Positions 26,739-36,121 of a DNA stretch of 64,000 nucleotides are shown in pieces (positions within the stretch are counted from its first letter, which is position 1; the number at the start of each line of letters is the position of its first letter). The notes below the pieces were generated by a model. The model had not been told where the DNA came from. It ran no database searches and was given only the letters and a program-made list of their open reading frames with translations. Origin of the DNA: Bradyrhizobium diazoefficiens (GTDB taxonomy: Bacteria; Pseudomonadota; Alphaproteobacteria; Rhizobiales; Xanthobacteraceae); contig NZ_CP067041.1 in assembly GCF_016599855.1 (NCBI RefSeq), positions 3,596,001 through 3,660,000 of the forward strand, written 5' to 3'. The translations under genes were made by a program, and so were the position numbers.

Positions 26739-27398
26739 CTACGGGCAGGGATGGCGCAGGCCGTCATAGCCGAGATAGGTGCCGGACGCCGGGTCGTAAG
26801 ACCGGTAGCGCTGGGCGCAATAGGCTGACGAATCGGCTCCAACGTCGGGTACCACGGCGACGGTCGGACCTTCGTCATAGTAGCCGTCGTCATAGTAGGA
26901 GTCGTCGTAATACGGGCCGCCATAATAGGCGTATGAGCCAAGGCCGCCGATCGCCGCACCTGCCGCGAAGCCGGGCCAGAAGCCGCCGTGATGATGGCGC
27001 CAGCCACCGCTCCATCTGCCGCCACCGCCGCTCCAGGTGCCGGGCGAGGCGGTTGCGACGCTGCGGCTGCCGTTAAAGGACGGCGAGACAGCGGAACGGG
27101 TGGGCACGCCAGCTGCGAAACTGCCGCCGCTTGGACGCACCGCGGTGCTGGCCGCAAAGCTGCCGCCGCCGCCATGGAACGCGGCGCCGCCACCGCCGAT
27201 CCGGGCGCCGCCGCCAAAGCTGCCGCCGCTCATGTGGCCTCCGCCGCCACCGAAGTGAGCGCCGCCACCGCCACCGCCGAAGTGAGCCCCTCCTCCACCA
27301 CCGCCGTGGCCGCCATGGAATTGAGCGTAGCTTGGGGTCGCCATTGGAAGAACAAACGCCAGCGCTGCCGCTGCACTCAAAACTTTCAGTCTGTTCAT
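26739..27398 (-). CDS. Secreted Gly-rich BA14K family protein
   Basis: The 219-residue protein has a signal peptide (MNRLKVLSAAAALAFVLPMA, cleaved near SYA/QF), a Gly/His-rich half with four GGGGGAHF/GGGGHM-type repeats (about 27-80), a Gly/Trp/His segment, a Tyr/Asp-rich segment (YYDDSYYDDGYYDEG) and a C-terminal BA14K motif, YCAQRYRSYDPASGTYLGYD. BA14K proteins were described as immunoreactive exported proteins in Brucella; the role is unknown. AGGAG precedes the ATG at 27398; a TTG two codons earlier is less likely. Confidence 0.82.
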   Translation of the reverse strand: MNRLKVLSAAAALAFVLPMATPSYAQFHGGHGGGGGGAHFGGGGGGAHFGGGGGHMSGGSFGGGARIGGGGAAFHGGGGSFAASTAVRPSGGSFAAGVPTRSAVSPSFNGSRSVATASPGTWSGGGGRWSGGWRHHHGGFWPGFAAGAAIGGLGSYAYYGGPYYDDSYYDDGYYDEGPTVAVVPDVGADSSAYCAQRYRSYDPASGTYLGYDGLRHPCP

Positions 27399-27668
27399 GT
27401 TCAAACTCCTTTCCCGGAAGCAAATGCCTCGAAAGGGCTACAGTTCCTGGGATCACGCCGGTTTGCGCATTTTGCGCATGAGGTGCAGATTTCCTTACGC
27501 CCGCTGTATCCGGCATGAATGGATCGCGTCCGATTTGCGGCAGCTCTTTTGCGGTCGCTTTGGCTCCGCCTGGTCCCCGCGTTCGGGCTGGGCACGGTCG
27601 CGCCCGCCGAACTGGACATTTGGCCGCCCGGATGGCATCAGGACCCCACAAAGCAGGGCCCTTGCCGC

Positions 27669-28076
27669 ATGAAACAATTCTTCCTGAAGCTCTTCACCTG
27701 GTGGAATGGCCAGACCTTTGGCACGCAACTATGGACCCGCCGGTTCGGGGAGCTGGTCGGCCAGGACGAGCAGGGCAATCGCTACTACCGCACGGCCGGC
27801 GGCAAGATCGACCCGACGCTTGGCTTCGAGCGGCGCTGGGTGATCTACAACGGCTATGCGGAAGCAAGCCGCATTCCCCCGGAATGGCACGGCTGGATCC
27901 ATCACGTCGTCGACACCCCGCCGACCGAGCTCAACTACCAGCCGCGCGAGTGGGAAAAGCCGCACCAGCCGAACCTCACTGGCACGCCGAAGGCCTATCG
28001 GCCCTCCGGCTCGACCCTGGCCAGCGGCAAGCGGCCGAAGGCGACCGGCGACTACCAGCCCTGGACCCCCGGCTAG
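27669..28076 (+). CDS. NDUFA12-family NADH:ubiquinone oxidoreductase accessory subunit
   Basis: The 135-residue homologue of the mitochondrial complex I 17.2-kDa subunit is found in alphaproteobacteria as a supernumerary subunit outside the nuo operon. Motifs: LFTWWNGQTFGTQLWTRRFG at 8-27, GNRYYR, GFERRWVIYNG at about 54-64 and PPEWHGWIHH at about 71-80. The ATG at 27669 matches family length; the 50 upstream in-frame codons are not conserved-looking. It is expected on the cytoplasmic face of complex I. Confidence 0.9.
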   Translation: MKQFFLKLFTWWNGQTFGTQLWTRRFGELVGQDEQGNRYYRTAGGKIDPTLGFERRWVIYNGYAEASRIPPEWHGWIHHVVDTPPTELNYQPREWEKPHQPNLTGTPKAYRPSGSTLASGKRPKATGDYQPWTPG

Positions 28077-28404
28077 CCTGCGATCTTCCATCTCTGGATG
28101 GATGCAAGCGCATCCGCATCAATCCGCTGTGAACAACGGGAACAGCGGGGACGCCGGCTGCGTGGCCGTTGCGCCTGCGCGAGCGATGCGGCTCAATCAT
28201 CCCATCTTACGGAGATGGGAAACCATCGCGTTCGGTTCGGGCAACAGTTCGCGACTGTCCCGAGATGCAGCGGCCGCCGAGGAAGGACTCGATCGGGAGA
28301 TAGGCCCCCGGTCTGGAAGCTCCGAAATCGCCCGATGAGAATGTGCGCCGCCGTGAGACAGGAAAGGCCGCTTGGGAAACCGGGCGGCCTTTTTCTGTTG
28401 GAAA
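28077..28404. other. Intergenic region, only a terminator seen
   Basis: 328 nt between convergent genes. Apart from the hairpin at 28363-28394 no gene or repeat is evident. Confidence 0.45.
28363..28394. terminator. Terminator between NDUFA12 and the DJ-1/InhA-like gene
   Basis: AAAGGCCGC / GCGGCCTTT arms followed by TT. A-rich on one side and T-rich on the other, so it may act in both directions. Confidence 0.7.
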
Positions 28405-29091
28405 CTACACCAGCCGCGCCGACGCGCGCGCCACCGCTTCGAGGCGGCGGGCCTGTCGTGGCGCGCCGCGCTCTTTGATCAGGGCGAGCACGTCCGCAGA
28501 CGCCGTATCGGGCGAGCCCGAATCGAACGGAGGCGCCGGATTATATTCGAGCTGCAGCTGGATCGCTTCCGCGGTCGCGCGGTCGAGCAGGATCGAGACC
28601 AGCGTCAGCGCAAAATCGATCCCTGCTGTGACGCCGCCGCCGGTGATGCGGTTACGGTCGATACAGACCCGCGTCTTCGTTGGTGTCGCGCCGAACTGGT
28701 TGAGCATCTCCATCGCACTCCAATGGGTGGCGGCGCGATAACCCTTCAACAGGCCGGCGGCGCCAAGCGCGAGCGATCCGGTGCAAACCGATGTTACGTA
28801 TTTTGCGCCCTCTGCCTGCCGGCGCAGGAAGGCGAGCACCTCCTCGTCGTTGAGCAGATCGTCGATGCCGCCGCCGCCGGGCACGCAGATCACATCGAGC
28901 TGCGGGCAGTCGGCAAACGTCGTGGTCGGCGTCAGCGTGAGAACGGAGTCGCTCGGCACCGGCTCGATCCGTTTCCAGATCAGATGCAGCTTGGCGCCGG
29001 GGACAGATGAAAACACCTGCAATGGGCCGGTGAAGTCGAGCTGGGTGACGCGTGGAAACACCAAAAGTCCGATCTGGAGCGGTACCGACAT
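28405..29091 (-). CDS. DJ-1/PfpI family protein, isonitrile hydratase (InhA)-like
   Basis: The 228-residue protein has a DJ-1/PfpI fold and no DNA-binding domain: LDFTGPLQVFSS near 17-28, DVICVPGGGGIDDL near 66-79, and the nucleophile Cys in TSVCTGSLALGAAGLLKG around 100-117, then ATHW. These are the features of isonitrile hydratase and related amidotransferase-like enzymes. GGAGG precedes the ATG at 29091. It is divergent from a GlxA-type regulator that shares the fold, a common control arrangement. Confidence 0.82.
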   Translation of the reverse strand: MSVPLQIGLLVFPRVTQLDFTGPLQVFSSVPGAKLHLIWKRIEPVPSDSVLTLTPTTTFADCPQLDVICVPGGGGIDDLLNDEEVLAFLRRQAEGAKYVTSVCTGSLALGAAGLLKGYRAATHWSAMEMLNQFGATPTKTRVCIDRNRITGGGVTAGIDFALTLVSILLDRATAEAIQLQLEYNPAPPFDSGSPDTASADVLALIKERGAPRQARRLEAVARASARLV

Positions 29092-29143
29092 AAGAGCCTC
29101 CAATTATGCGCTTGACGCCGGGAGACTGGCATGGTGCCCTCCT

Positions 29144-29176
29144 GTCCGAAATGGTATAATTCCCTCTCTTTCGGAC
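29144..29176. promoter_or_regulatory. Inverted repeat before the GlxA-type regulator, with TATAAT inside
   Basis: GTCCGAAA (29144-29151) and TTTCGGAC (29169-29176) form a perfect 8-bp dyad with a 17-nt centre that contains TATAAT at 29155-29160. The right arm touches the ATG of the regulator, suggesting autorepression. Confidence 0.5.
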
Positions 29177-30121
29177 ATGACCATGATTGGCATCCTGATC
29201 TTTCCGGATTTCCAGCTGCTCGACGCGGCCGGCCCGATCTCGGTGTTCGAGATCGCGGCACGCTCTGGCGGCAAGCCGCTTGCGCTGCGGGTGCTGGCGC
29301 TGAACGCAGGCGCCGTGCGCTCGTCCTCCGGCGTCGAGATGATGGCGCGCGATTTCAAATCGGCAAATGCGATCACGACGCTGATCGTGGCGGGCGGCGC
29401 GGGCGTGGCAAGCGCCGCGCGCTGTGAGGTCACGCGCGCGCTGGTGCAGCGGCTGGCCAGGCGCGGCGTGCGGATCGCCAGCGTCTGCTCGGGCGCCTAT
29501 GTGCTTGCGGAGGCCGGCCTGCTCGATGGCCGCCGCGCCACCACCCATTGGGGCCGGACGCGCGAATTCATCGCGCGCTATCCGAAGGTGAAGTTCGAGC
29601 CTGACCAGATTTTCACCCGCGACGGCAATGTCTGGACGTCGGCGGGCATCAGCGCCGGCATCGACCTCGCGCTCGCGATGGTGACGGAAGACCAAGGCGA
29701 GGAGATCGCGCAACAGACTGCGCGCCAACTCGTGCTCTATCATCGTCGCAGCGGCGGCCAGTCGCAATTCTCATCGCTGCTGGAATTGAAAGCGCCGAAC
29801 GGCCGCTTCGGCGCGCTGTTGTCGTGGGCGCGAGAAAATCTCGACGCGCCGCTGACGGTGGAGAACCTCGCCGATCGCGCCGGCATGAGCGCGCGGCATT
29901 TCGCCCGCGCCTTTGCCGCGGAGACCGGCACGACGCCATCGAAGGCGATCGAGCGGTTGCGGATCGAGGTGGCGCGCGAGCGCGTGCAGTCCTCGCGCGA
30001 GGCGATCGAGCGCGTCGCCGAAGCGACCGGCTTCGGCGACCCTGAAAGAATGCGCCGCGCCTTCATCCGCGCCTTCGGTCAGCCGCCGCAGGCACTGCGG
30101 CGCGCGGCGCGGGCGGGGTAG
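29177..30121 (+). CDS. GlxA-family AraC-type transcriptional regulator
   Basis: The 314-residue protein has an N-terminal DJ-1/PfpI-like domain (about 1-170: GILIFPDFQLLDAAGPISVF, then ASVCSGAYVLAEAGLL) and a C-terminal AraC double HTH (about 215-310: ENLADRAGMSARHFARAF, then RVAEATGFGDPERMRRAFI). GlxA-type proteins sense small molecules and activate neighbouring catabolic genes. It probably regulates the divergent DJ-1/InhA-like gene and itself. The start at ATG 29177 agrees with the domain boundary. Confidence 0.9.
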   Translation: MTMIGILIFPDFQLLDAAGPISVFEIAARSGGKPLALRVLALNAGAVRSSSGVEMMARDFKSANAITTLIVAGGAGVASAARCEVTRALVQRLARRGVRIASVCSGAYVLAEAGLLDGRRATTHWGRTREFIARYPKVKFEPDQIFTRDGNVWTSAGISAGIDLALAMVTEDQGEEIAQQTARQLVLYHRRSGGQSQFSSLLELKAPNGRFGALLSWARENLDAPLTVENLADRAGMSARHFARAFAAETGTTPSKAIERLRIEVARERVQSSREAIERVAEATGFGDPERMRRAFIRAFGQPPQALRRAARAG

Positions 30122-30137
30122 GGCGCGCGCACGATTG

Positions 30138-31022
30138 TCAGCCAAAGGCCTTGCCGACCTCGCGTCCGACCGATGCGATCACATCGTTTCGTCCATTCGG
30201 GTCGAGCGTGGCGCCGGTGAGATACACCGCGACGATGAGCGGTGAACGCTCGGGCGGCCACACGATGGCAACGTCATTTGTGGTGCCATGCTCGCCTGCT
30301 CCGGTCTTGTCGCCCATACGCCAGCCTTGCGGTAGGCCGGCACGTAAACGCGTATCCCCCGTCTTGTTGGCAATGAGCCATTTGCCCAGTTGATCTCGCC
30401 CCTCCGGGAGCAGGACGTCACCGAACAGCAAGCGCCGAAAATTCGCGGCCATCGCATTGGGGGTCGTGGTGTCGCGGGGATCGCCCGGCGCGGCCTCGTT
30501 CAGTTCGGTTTCGGTCCGATCCAGTCTTGTCAACTTGTCGCCGAGGCTCCGCGCAAAGCTGGTCAAGCCGGCCGGGCCGCCAATATTTTTCAGAAGCGCG
30601 TTGCCGGCCGTGTTGTCGCTCCGGGTGATGGCAGCATCGCAGAGTTCGCGGAGCGTCATTCCTTCTCCGCCGATATGCTCGCTGGTGACGGGCGAATACT
30701 CGACGAGATCGGCCTGCTCGATACGAACGCGCCGTTCAAGGCGTTCCAGCTTGCTGCCCGCGTCTTTGAGGATTGCTGCCGCCGCCAGCACCTTGAATGT
30801 GCTGCACATGGGAAAGCGTTCGTCTCCCTTGTGATGGATCGGAACGCCTGTGGTCGTGTCGAGCACGGAGACGCCGAGCCGGCCTCCGCTCTTCAGTTCC
30901 AACTGCTTGATGGCATCGATTAGCGGTGCAGTTCCGCCTGACGCAGCCCCCGAAACGTTCGGCAGGAAAACACTTCCCGCGACCGCAAGTGCTGACGAGG
31001 CGAATTGACGTCGTGTTAGCAT
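30138..31022 (-). CDS. bla: Class A beta-lactamase
   Basis: The 294-residue serine beta-lactamase has all active-site motifs: Ser74-Thr-Phe-Lys77 (Ambler 70-73), Ser135-Asp-Asn137 (130-132), Glu171 in ETELN (166-170) and Lys239-Thr-Gly241 (234-236). The N-terminus LTRRQFASSALAVAG is a twin-arginine-type signal, so export may be by Tat. GGGAG precedes the ATG at 31022; a longer frame from 31097 would precede the signal. It is divergent from an AmpR-like LysR gene, the classical inducible arrangement. The spectrum cannot be predicted. Confidence 0.93.
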   Translation of the reverse strand: MLTRRQFASSALAVAGSVFLPNVSGAASGGTAPLIDAIKQLELKSGGRLGVSVLDTTTGVPIHHKGDERFPMCSTFKVLAAAAILKDAGSKLERLERRVRIEQADLVEYSPVTSEHIGGEGMTLRELCDAAITRSDNTAGNALLKNIGGPAGLTSFARSLGDKLTRLDRTETELNEAAPGDPRDTTTPNAMAANFRRLLFGDVLLPEGRDQLGKWLIANKTGDTRLRAGLPQGWRMGDKTGAGEHGTTNDVAIVWPPERSPLIVAVYLTGATLDPNGRNDVIASVGREVGKAFG

Positions 31023-31121
31023 CGAAAACTCCCGTGAATTGCCGGAATGTTTTGCGTCGCGCTCGCGCAATTGACAAACGATGGTTCGTAAGGCCATCCA
31101 TAAGTAAAACTTGGATCAGAC

Positions 31122-32024
31122 GTGGCCCGCCGCCCTGCCGACATTTCCAGTCTGCCCCTGAACGCGCTCCGCTCGTTCGAAGCGGCTGCGCGCCATCTCA
31201 GCTTCACCAAGGCCGGTCTCGAACTTCGGGTGTCGCAGGCCGCCGTGAGCCAGCAGGTGCGGACTCTGGAAGAGAGCCTGCGCGTCAGGCTTTTCAAGCG
31301 ACTGACCCGCGGCCTTGCTCTCACGGAAGAAGGCGAGGCGCTACAGCCTGCAATATCGAGCGCCTTTAGTCAGATCAGTCAGGTGCTGGATCGGTTCGAG
31401 AACGGCCGAATGCGCGAGAGTCTCGCAATCGGCGTGGTCGGAACGTTTGCGTCCGGCTGGCTCCTTCCGCGCATCGGGAGCTTCACCTCGAGCCATCCGC
31501 AGGTCGATGTCAGGATCTTTGCGAACAACAACCGTGTGGACCTCGGCGGCGAAGGATTGGACTACGCCATTCGATTTGGCGACGGTGCGTGGCACGGGAC
31601 GAATGCCGAGCGTCTGGTCGAGGCTCATTTCACACCGATGTGCGCGCCAACCGTCGCGAAACGCCTTAAAAATCCAGTCGATCTCCACAAGGAGGTGCTG
31701 TTGCGATCGTATCGGCCGGGCGAATGGGCGCACTGGTTCGAGGTGGTCAAATGCAGGCAACCGCGGATGACCGGTCCGACCTTCGATTCGTCGGTCTCTT
31801 TGGCGCATGCGGCGGCTCAAGGCGCCGGGGTCGCGCTTTTGCCGGTCGTGTTGTTTTCGGACGATCTGTCGCGCAAGCGGCTGGTTTGCCCCTATGACAG
31901 TCGGGTCTTTCTGGGATCGTATTGGCTCACCTCGCTGAAATCAAAAAGGCTTTCGCCTGCGATGAAAGCGTTTCGGGACTGGATATTGGCAGAGTGCAAG
32001 AAAAAGAGACCACGCAATCCGTGA
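31122..32024 (+). CDS. LysR-family regulator, AmpR/GcvA-like
   Basis: A 300-residue LysR protein with the start DISSLPLNALRSFEAAARHL and SQAAVSQQVRTLEESLRVRLF, typical of the AmpR/GcvA branch. The effector domain covers about 95-295. It starts with GTG at 31122 and is divergent from the class A beta-lactamase across 99 nt. By analogy with AmpR it probably responds to muropeptides and controls the lactamase; that is inferred from position and branch only. Confidence 0.9.
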   Translation: MARRPADISSLPLNALRSFEAAARHLSFTKAGLELRVSQAAVSQQVRTLEESLRVRLFKRLTRGLALTEEGEALQPAISSAFSQISQVLDRFENGRMRESLAIGVVGTFASGWLLPRIGSFTSSHPQVDVRIFANNNRVDLGGEGLDYAIRFGDGAWHGTNAERLVEAHFTPMCAPTVAKRLKNPVDLHKEVLLRSYRPGEWAHWFEVVKCRQPRMTGPTFDSSVSLAHAAAQGAGVALLPVVLFSDDLSRKRLVCPYDSRVFLGSYWLTSLKSKRLSPAMKAFRDWILAECKKKRPRNP

Positions 32025-32070
32025 AGCGTCGGAGTTTGTGGAGGCTTCCAGCGAGGCCATTGTGCAGGCG

Positions 32071-33002
32071 TTAAACGGGGCTGGCTGGGACTGCGGGGGG
32101 CACCTCCGCCCGTGCCGTCAATCGCCGTGCGATCGGCGTCAGCATGTAGGGCGAAAGGTGGATCGGAAACTGCGTCATCGCGAAATAGAGCCAGGTCGTT
32201 GCCGGCAGAGCGCCGGCGGTCGACGGAACAGCAGGGTCGTGACGGCGAGCAGGGTGAAATAGACCGCGAAGGCGAGGGCCGCGACGCTGATGGTGAAGAC
32301 CGGCCGCGCCACCAGATCGCTCACGACATCGCCCATGATCGCGGACGCGAAGATCAAGAGGATGATGATGTTGAAGCCGTCGATCGGCTGCTTGTGGCGC
32401 TGGATCGCGTCAGTGCCGAACACCCATCGAATGACGCTCGCGGCGAGCAGCGACGCTGCTAGGATACCAAGTAGCTTCAGGCGGAGCGTGAGCGGCGAGA
32501 CGCTCAGCATGCCGCCGAGAAACAGGCTTGCGAACAGCGATGCGGTGAAGGGCACGATTGCGGTTGCGGTCACGAGCGTGACCAGGACGAGCGTAGCATC
32601 GAGGCCCATCAGAGCCGCGAGCGCCGGAGAGGCCATCATTGGCGAGGCCATGCTCTGCAGCATCAGCGCCAGACACAGGCCGGGCGCGTGGTCAGTGAGT
32701 CCGGTCGCATGCGCGATCAGGCCGACGATCAGCGGAACGCCGATCGTGGTCCAGGCCGTAGCAGCCGCCACCAGCGCCGGCCGGCGGAGATGGCCGTACA
32801 GCGCCGCCAGGTCCACCCGCATGAAGGAGATGCAGAGCAGAACCAGGATCGCCTCGGTGACGTAGGGCCGAAGCAGCGCGCCGAGCGGCGGCACGGCGGC
32901 AGCGATGAACACGACGGCGGCGACCGCTCGTGTGCCCTGGCCGCCAAGCCAGGTCAGGCCGCGGAGCAGAAGGGCGAGGATGGTTTGGAGAACAGGCAGC
33001 AT
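32071..33002 (-). pseudogene. BASS-like (bile acid:Na+ symporter type) membrane protein, frameshifted near its C-terminus
   Basis: The first frame runs from the ATG at 33002 and encodes about eight hydrophobic helices (LTWLGGQGTRAVAAVVFIAA...; LCLALMLQSMASPMMASPAL). It then turns into non-membrane sequence and stops at 32175. The neighbouring frame continues sensibly as AGALPATTWLYFAMTQFPIH, then LSPYMLTPIARRL, to a stop at 32071. The switch point is about 32212-32222, in a GC-rich run, and one missing base would restore about 310 residues. The family call is tentative. It is either a recent pseudogene or a sequence error. Confidence 0.55.
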
Positions 33003-33249
33003 GCGGATGTTGTCAGCCCGGTGCTAGGCGGGGCGGGCGTCCTGGAACGCCCCGGGGGGAGGAGCCTTTGGGACCGAAGACCCCTGCAACTATCCCATTC
33101 GGCTGCCGATCTGGCCAGCCGGCCGCCGGGCAGGGCAGGAATGCCGCCCTTTCCCCGCCGTATTCGCCGTGTTAACCGGATGGCCTGCGAGCGGCGGTAT
33201 CCCCTGTAGAATGTCCAACGAGCCCGATTCGCTGTTGAAGCCGCGCGAA

Positions 33250-34236
33250 ATGTTCAAAACCTTTACCCTGACGGGCCTTGCGGCGCTGCTGGCTGCGACC
33301 GCGCTGACGGTCGCGACGCCCGCGCAGGCGCAGATCGGCACCATCTTCTCCGATCCGCCGCCGATGCGGCCGCCGGGCAGCATCCCCCGTGGCGGTCAGC
33401 CGATGCCGCAGCCGCCCCCTGATGACGACGAAGAGGTGCCCGAGCTGCCGCCGCAGGGACGCGTGCTGCCGTCGCGACCGATGCCGCCGCCGAGCCGCCA
33501 GGGCAATGTCATGCCCGGTCCCGTCGAGAGCCAGCCGCTGGCGCCACCGCCTGGCACCATCGCTCCGCAGAACCAGCCGCCGGCCGTCGCGGTAGCACCG
33601 CCGGGCGGCGCGCCTGGCCAGCGCCAGCCGCAGCAGAAGGGCGCGCCGCAGCAGGGCGCCGTGCCGCAGGCCCCGGCCAGCCTTCAGCCTGGCGACGAGG
33701 TTGTTACCGAGCCGCCCGCCCAGAAGATCGTGAACAAGAAGGCGACCTTCTCCGGCCTCGACAAGATCACCGGCCGCATCATCAATTTTGACGAGGATAT
33801 CGGCGAGACCGTGCAGTTCGGCGCGCTGCGCGTGAAGACCGACGCCTGCTACACCCGGCCCGCAACCGAAGCCGCCAACACCGACGCTTTCGTCGAGGTC
33901 GACGAGATTACCCTGCAGGGCGAGGTGAAGCGGATCTTCTCCGGCTGGATGTATGCCGCGAGTCCGGGCCTGCACGGTGTCGAGCACCCGATCTACGACA
34001 TCTGGCTCACCGACTGCAAAGAGCCGCAACAGACCATTGCGACCGCAGCACCCGATCCCGCGACCAAGCCCGCGTCGCCACCGCCGCCTCCGGCGCAGAA
34101 GAGGGCCGCGCCCAGGCAGGCCGTGCAGCGTCCGCCGCAACCTCTGCCGCCACCGCAGCAGCCGCAGGCGGCACCGCCACCTCCGCCGCCGGAGCAGCGG
34201 CCGGGTCTGTTCGGTCTCCCGGGGTTTGGCCGTTAG
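33250..34236 (+). CDS. DUF2155 domain-containing exported protein
   Basis: The 328-residue protein has a signal peptide at residues 1-27 (MFKTFTLTGLAALLAATALT...AQA), a Pro/Gln/Gly-rich linker (about 30-155), the DUF2155 domain at about 160-260 (NKKATFSGLDKITGRIINFD, then FGALRVKTDACYTRP and IFSGWMYAASPGLHGVEHPI), and a Pro-rich tail. DUF2155 is found across alphaproteobacteria, often close to NDUFA12 and aat as here, with no known function. I choose the ATG at 33250 because it begins the signal peptide; the ATG at 33211 is possible. Confidence 0.82.
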   Translation: MFKTFTLTGLAALLAATALTVATPAQAQIGTIFSDPPPMRPPGSIPRGGQPMPQPPPDDDEEVPELPPQGRVLPSRPMPPPSRQGNVMPGPVESQPLAPPPGTIAPQNQPPAVAVAPPGGAPGQRQPQQKGAPQQGAVPQAPASLQPGDEVVTEPPAQKIVNKKATFSGLDKITGRIINFDEDIGETVQFGALRVKTDACYTRPATEAANTDAFVEVDEITLQGEVKRIFSGWMYAASPGLHGVEHPIYDIWLTDCKEPQQTIATAAPDPATKPASPPPPPAQKRAAPRQAVQRPPQPLPPPQQPQAAPPPPPPEQRPGLFGLPGFGR

Positions 34237-34283
34237 GCCAAATCCCGCGGGTTCGGCAATCAATCTGCTTCAAAGAATCTGAT

Positions 34284-34964
34284 CTATTGCCGTGAGGCGA
34301 TGATCTCGAGCGCGCGTGCGCCCGGGATCGCTTCTCCAGCGGATAGCCGCAGGAAATCGCCGGGCTCACCGGCGAGTGCCTTGTCGAGCAGCGCGGTGTA
34401 GCGCCGCCGCGAGATTTCGGCCGCACCAAAGCTCTTCAGGTGCTCGGTGACATATTGCGTGTCGAGCAGCTCGAAGCCACCATGGATCAGACGCGCGACC
34501 AGATGCACCAGGGCGACCTTGGAAGCGTCGCGCACGGTGTGGAACATGCTCTCGCCGAAGAAGGCGCGCCCCAGGCTCACGCCGTAGAGGCCGCCGACGA
34601 GATCGTCGCCCTGCCAGGCCTCGACGCTGTGGCAATGGCCGAGCTCGTAGAGGCCGCCATAGAGATCGCGGATGCGCTTGTTGATCCAGGTCTCCTCACG
34701 CCCTAGCTGCGGCGCGGCGCAGCCGGCGATGGTCGCCTTGAATGCGGTGTTGACGGTGACGCGGAAGGCATCCGAGCGCACCGTGCGCGCAAGGCGCGAG
34801 GCGACGCGAAAGCCGTCGAGCGGGATCACGCCGCGCATTTCCGGCTCGACCCAGAACAGGGTCGGGTCGTCCGCGCTCTCGGCCATCGGAAAGATGCCGC
34901 AGGCATAGGCACGCAGCAGCACGGCCGGCGTGATTTCAGACGAGGCGGAGTCGCGCGAAGTCAT
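34284..34964 (-). CDS. aat: Leucyl/phenylalanyl-tRNA--protein transferase
   Basis: The 226-residue enzyme adds Leu or Phe from aminoacyl-tRNA to N-terminal Arg/Lys of proteins, feeding the N-degron (ClpS/ClpAP) pathway. Motifs: [14 protein letters not shown] at 16-29, [34 protein letters not shown] at about 90-109, [16 protein letters not shown] and ESMFHT. It is of full length with the start at 34964. Cytoplasmic. Confidence 0.95.
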   Translation of the reverse strand: MTSRDSASSEITPAVLLRAYACGIFPMAESADDPTLFWVEPEMRGVIPLDGFRVASRLARTVRSDAFRVTVNTAFKATIAGCAAPQLGREETWINKRIRDLYGGLYELGHCHSVEAWQGDDLVGGLYGVSLGRAFFGESMFHTVRDASKVALVHLVARLIHGGFELLDTQYVTEHLKSFGAAEISRRRYTALLDKALAGEPGDFLRLSAGEAIPGARALEIIASRQ

Positions 34965-35017
34965 AGCATCCGATCATAGCAGGATCACGACACGCGTGCG
35001 AAGAGGACGGTGCGGGA

Positions 35018-36121
35018 TCAACCCGTCGCGGCGCTGTTCGCGTTGCCGAGGGCCGCGGGTATGCGGCGGAACCGCAGAACGATGCGGGTTCCGGAATGCG
35101 CGGAATCGCGCTCGACGGTGGCGTCGAGCTTGGCGGCCATGGCCGCGACAATGCGCTGGCCCATGCCGGTGGAGCGCGGATCGGCCTTGGCGCTGTCGCC
35201 GACGCCATCGTCGGTGATCGACAGCAGCAGATCGTCTCCTTGCGAGCTCAGCTCGACATGGATCGGGCCGGCCCCATCGGGATAGGCGTATTTCACCGCA
35301 TTCATCACCAGCTCGTTGACGATGATACCGACGGCGACCGCGCTGTCCGGGTCGATTTCGATCGGCTCGGCCTTCACCGTCAGGCGCGACATCCGGTTGC
35401 CTTCGGCGGAGCGCCTGAGATCCTCGAGCAGGGAATCCAGATACTGGTTCAGCACTACGCTCTTCAGGTCCTGTGAGGTGTAGAGGCGGCGGTGCACCTG
35501 GGCGACGGCGGCGACGCGGCCCATTGCGTTGGTCAGCGCCACCTTGACCTCTTCCTGGGTGGCGGAGCTCGCCTGCAAATGCAGGAGCGAAGCAATGATC
35601 TGGAGCGAATTGCCGACGCGGTGATTGACCTCGCGCAGCAGCAGCTCGCGTTCGGCGGCAAGCGCGGCATAGCGGTCGCGAGAGGCATGGATCTCGGCCT
35701 CGGCTTCCTCGCGCGCCCGCTGCAACTCGGCCTGGCGCAGCGCGCCTTCGGCCGCGACGTGCAACAGCGGGATGAAGTCGCCCTTGACGTCCTTGACCAG
35801 ATAGTCGGCCGCACCTGCCTTCAGCGCGGTGACGGCGATGCTGGAATCCTGCGAGGCCGTGACGAAGACCACGGGCGGGGCGTCCGGAATCGCCATGATC
35901 TGCTCGAGCGTCTCGAGCCCGTCGAGACCCGGCATGTACTGGTCGAGCGCGACGACATCGATGCCGCCTTCGCTTCCCGCGCGGCGGATGCGCTCGAGGC
36001 CTTCCTCGCCGCTTGCGGCGTGAACGACCTTGTAGCCGCGCCGCGTCAGTCCGCGATCGACCAGGCGCGCCAGCGCATCGTCGTCGTCGATATAGAGCAG
36101 TGTCGGCGTGCGCTGGTTCAT
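35018..36121 (-). CDS. Response regulator-HisKA_2 histidine kinase fusion
   Basis: The 367-residue soluble protein has an N-terminal receiver (about 7-125; phospho-acceptor Asp60 in VALDQYMPG), a coiled coil with many Glu/Arg, a HisKA_2 dimerisation domain with His167 in LREVNHRVGNSLQII, and an HATPase (NELVMNAVKYAYP; TDDGVG). HisKA_2/HWE kinases include those that phosphorylate PhyR in the general stress response of alphaproteobacteria. It overlaps the upstream response regulator by 4 nt (ATGA) and is the last gene of a three-gene operon under a putative EcfG promoter. Confidence 0.9.
   Translation of the reverse strand: MNQRTPTLLYIDDDDALARLVDRGLTRRGYKVVHAASGEEGLERIRRAGSEGGIDVVALDQYMPGLDGLETLEQIMAIPDAPPVVFVTASQDSSIAVTALKAGAADYLVKDVKGDFIPLLHVAAEGALRQAELQRAREEAEAEIHASRDRYAALAAERELLLREVNHRVGNSLQIIASLLHLQASSATQEEVKVALTNAMGRVAAVAQVHRRLYTSQDLKSVVLNQYLDSLLEDLRRSAEGNRMSRLTVKAEPIEIDPDSAVAVGIIVNELVMNAVKYAYPDGAGPIHVELSSQGDDLLLSITDDGVGDSAKADPRSTGMGQRIVAAMAAKLDATVERDSAHSGTRIVLRFRRIPAALGNANSAATG

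Noticed and set aside
27200..27320. CRISPR-like short repeats
   Set aside because: They are GGN codon repeats in the Gly-rich BA14K gene, without spacers.
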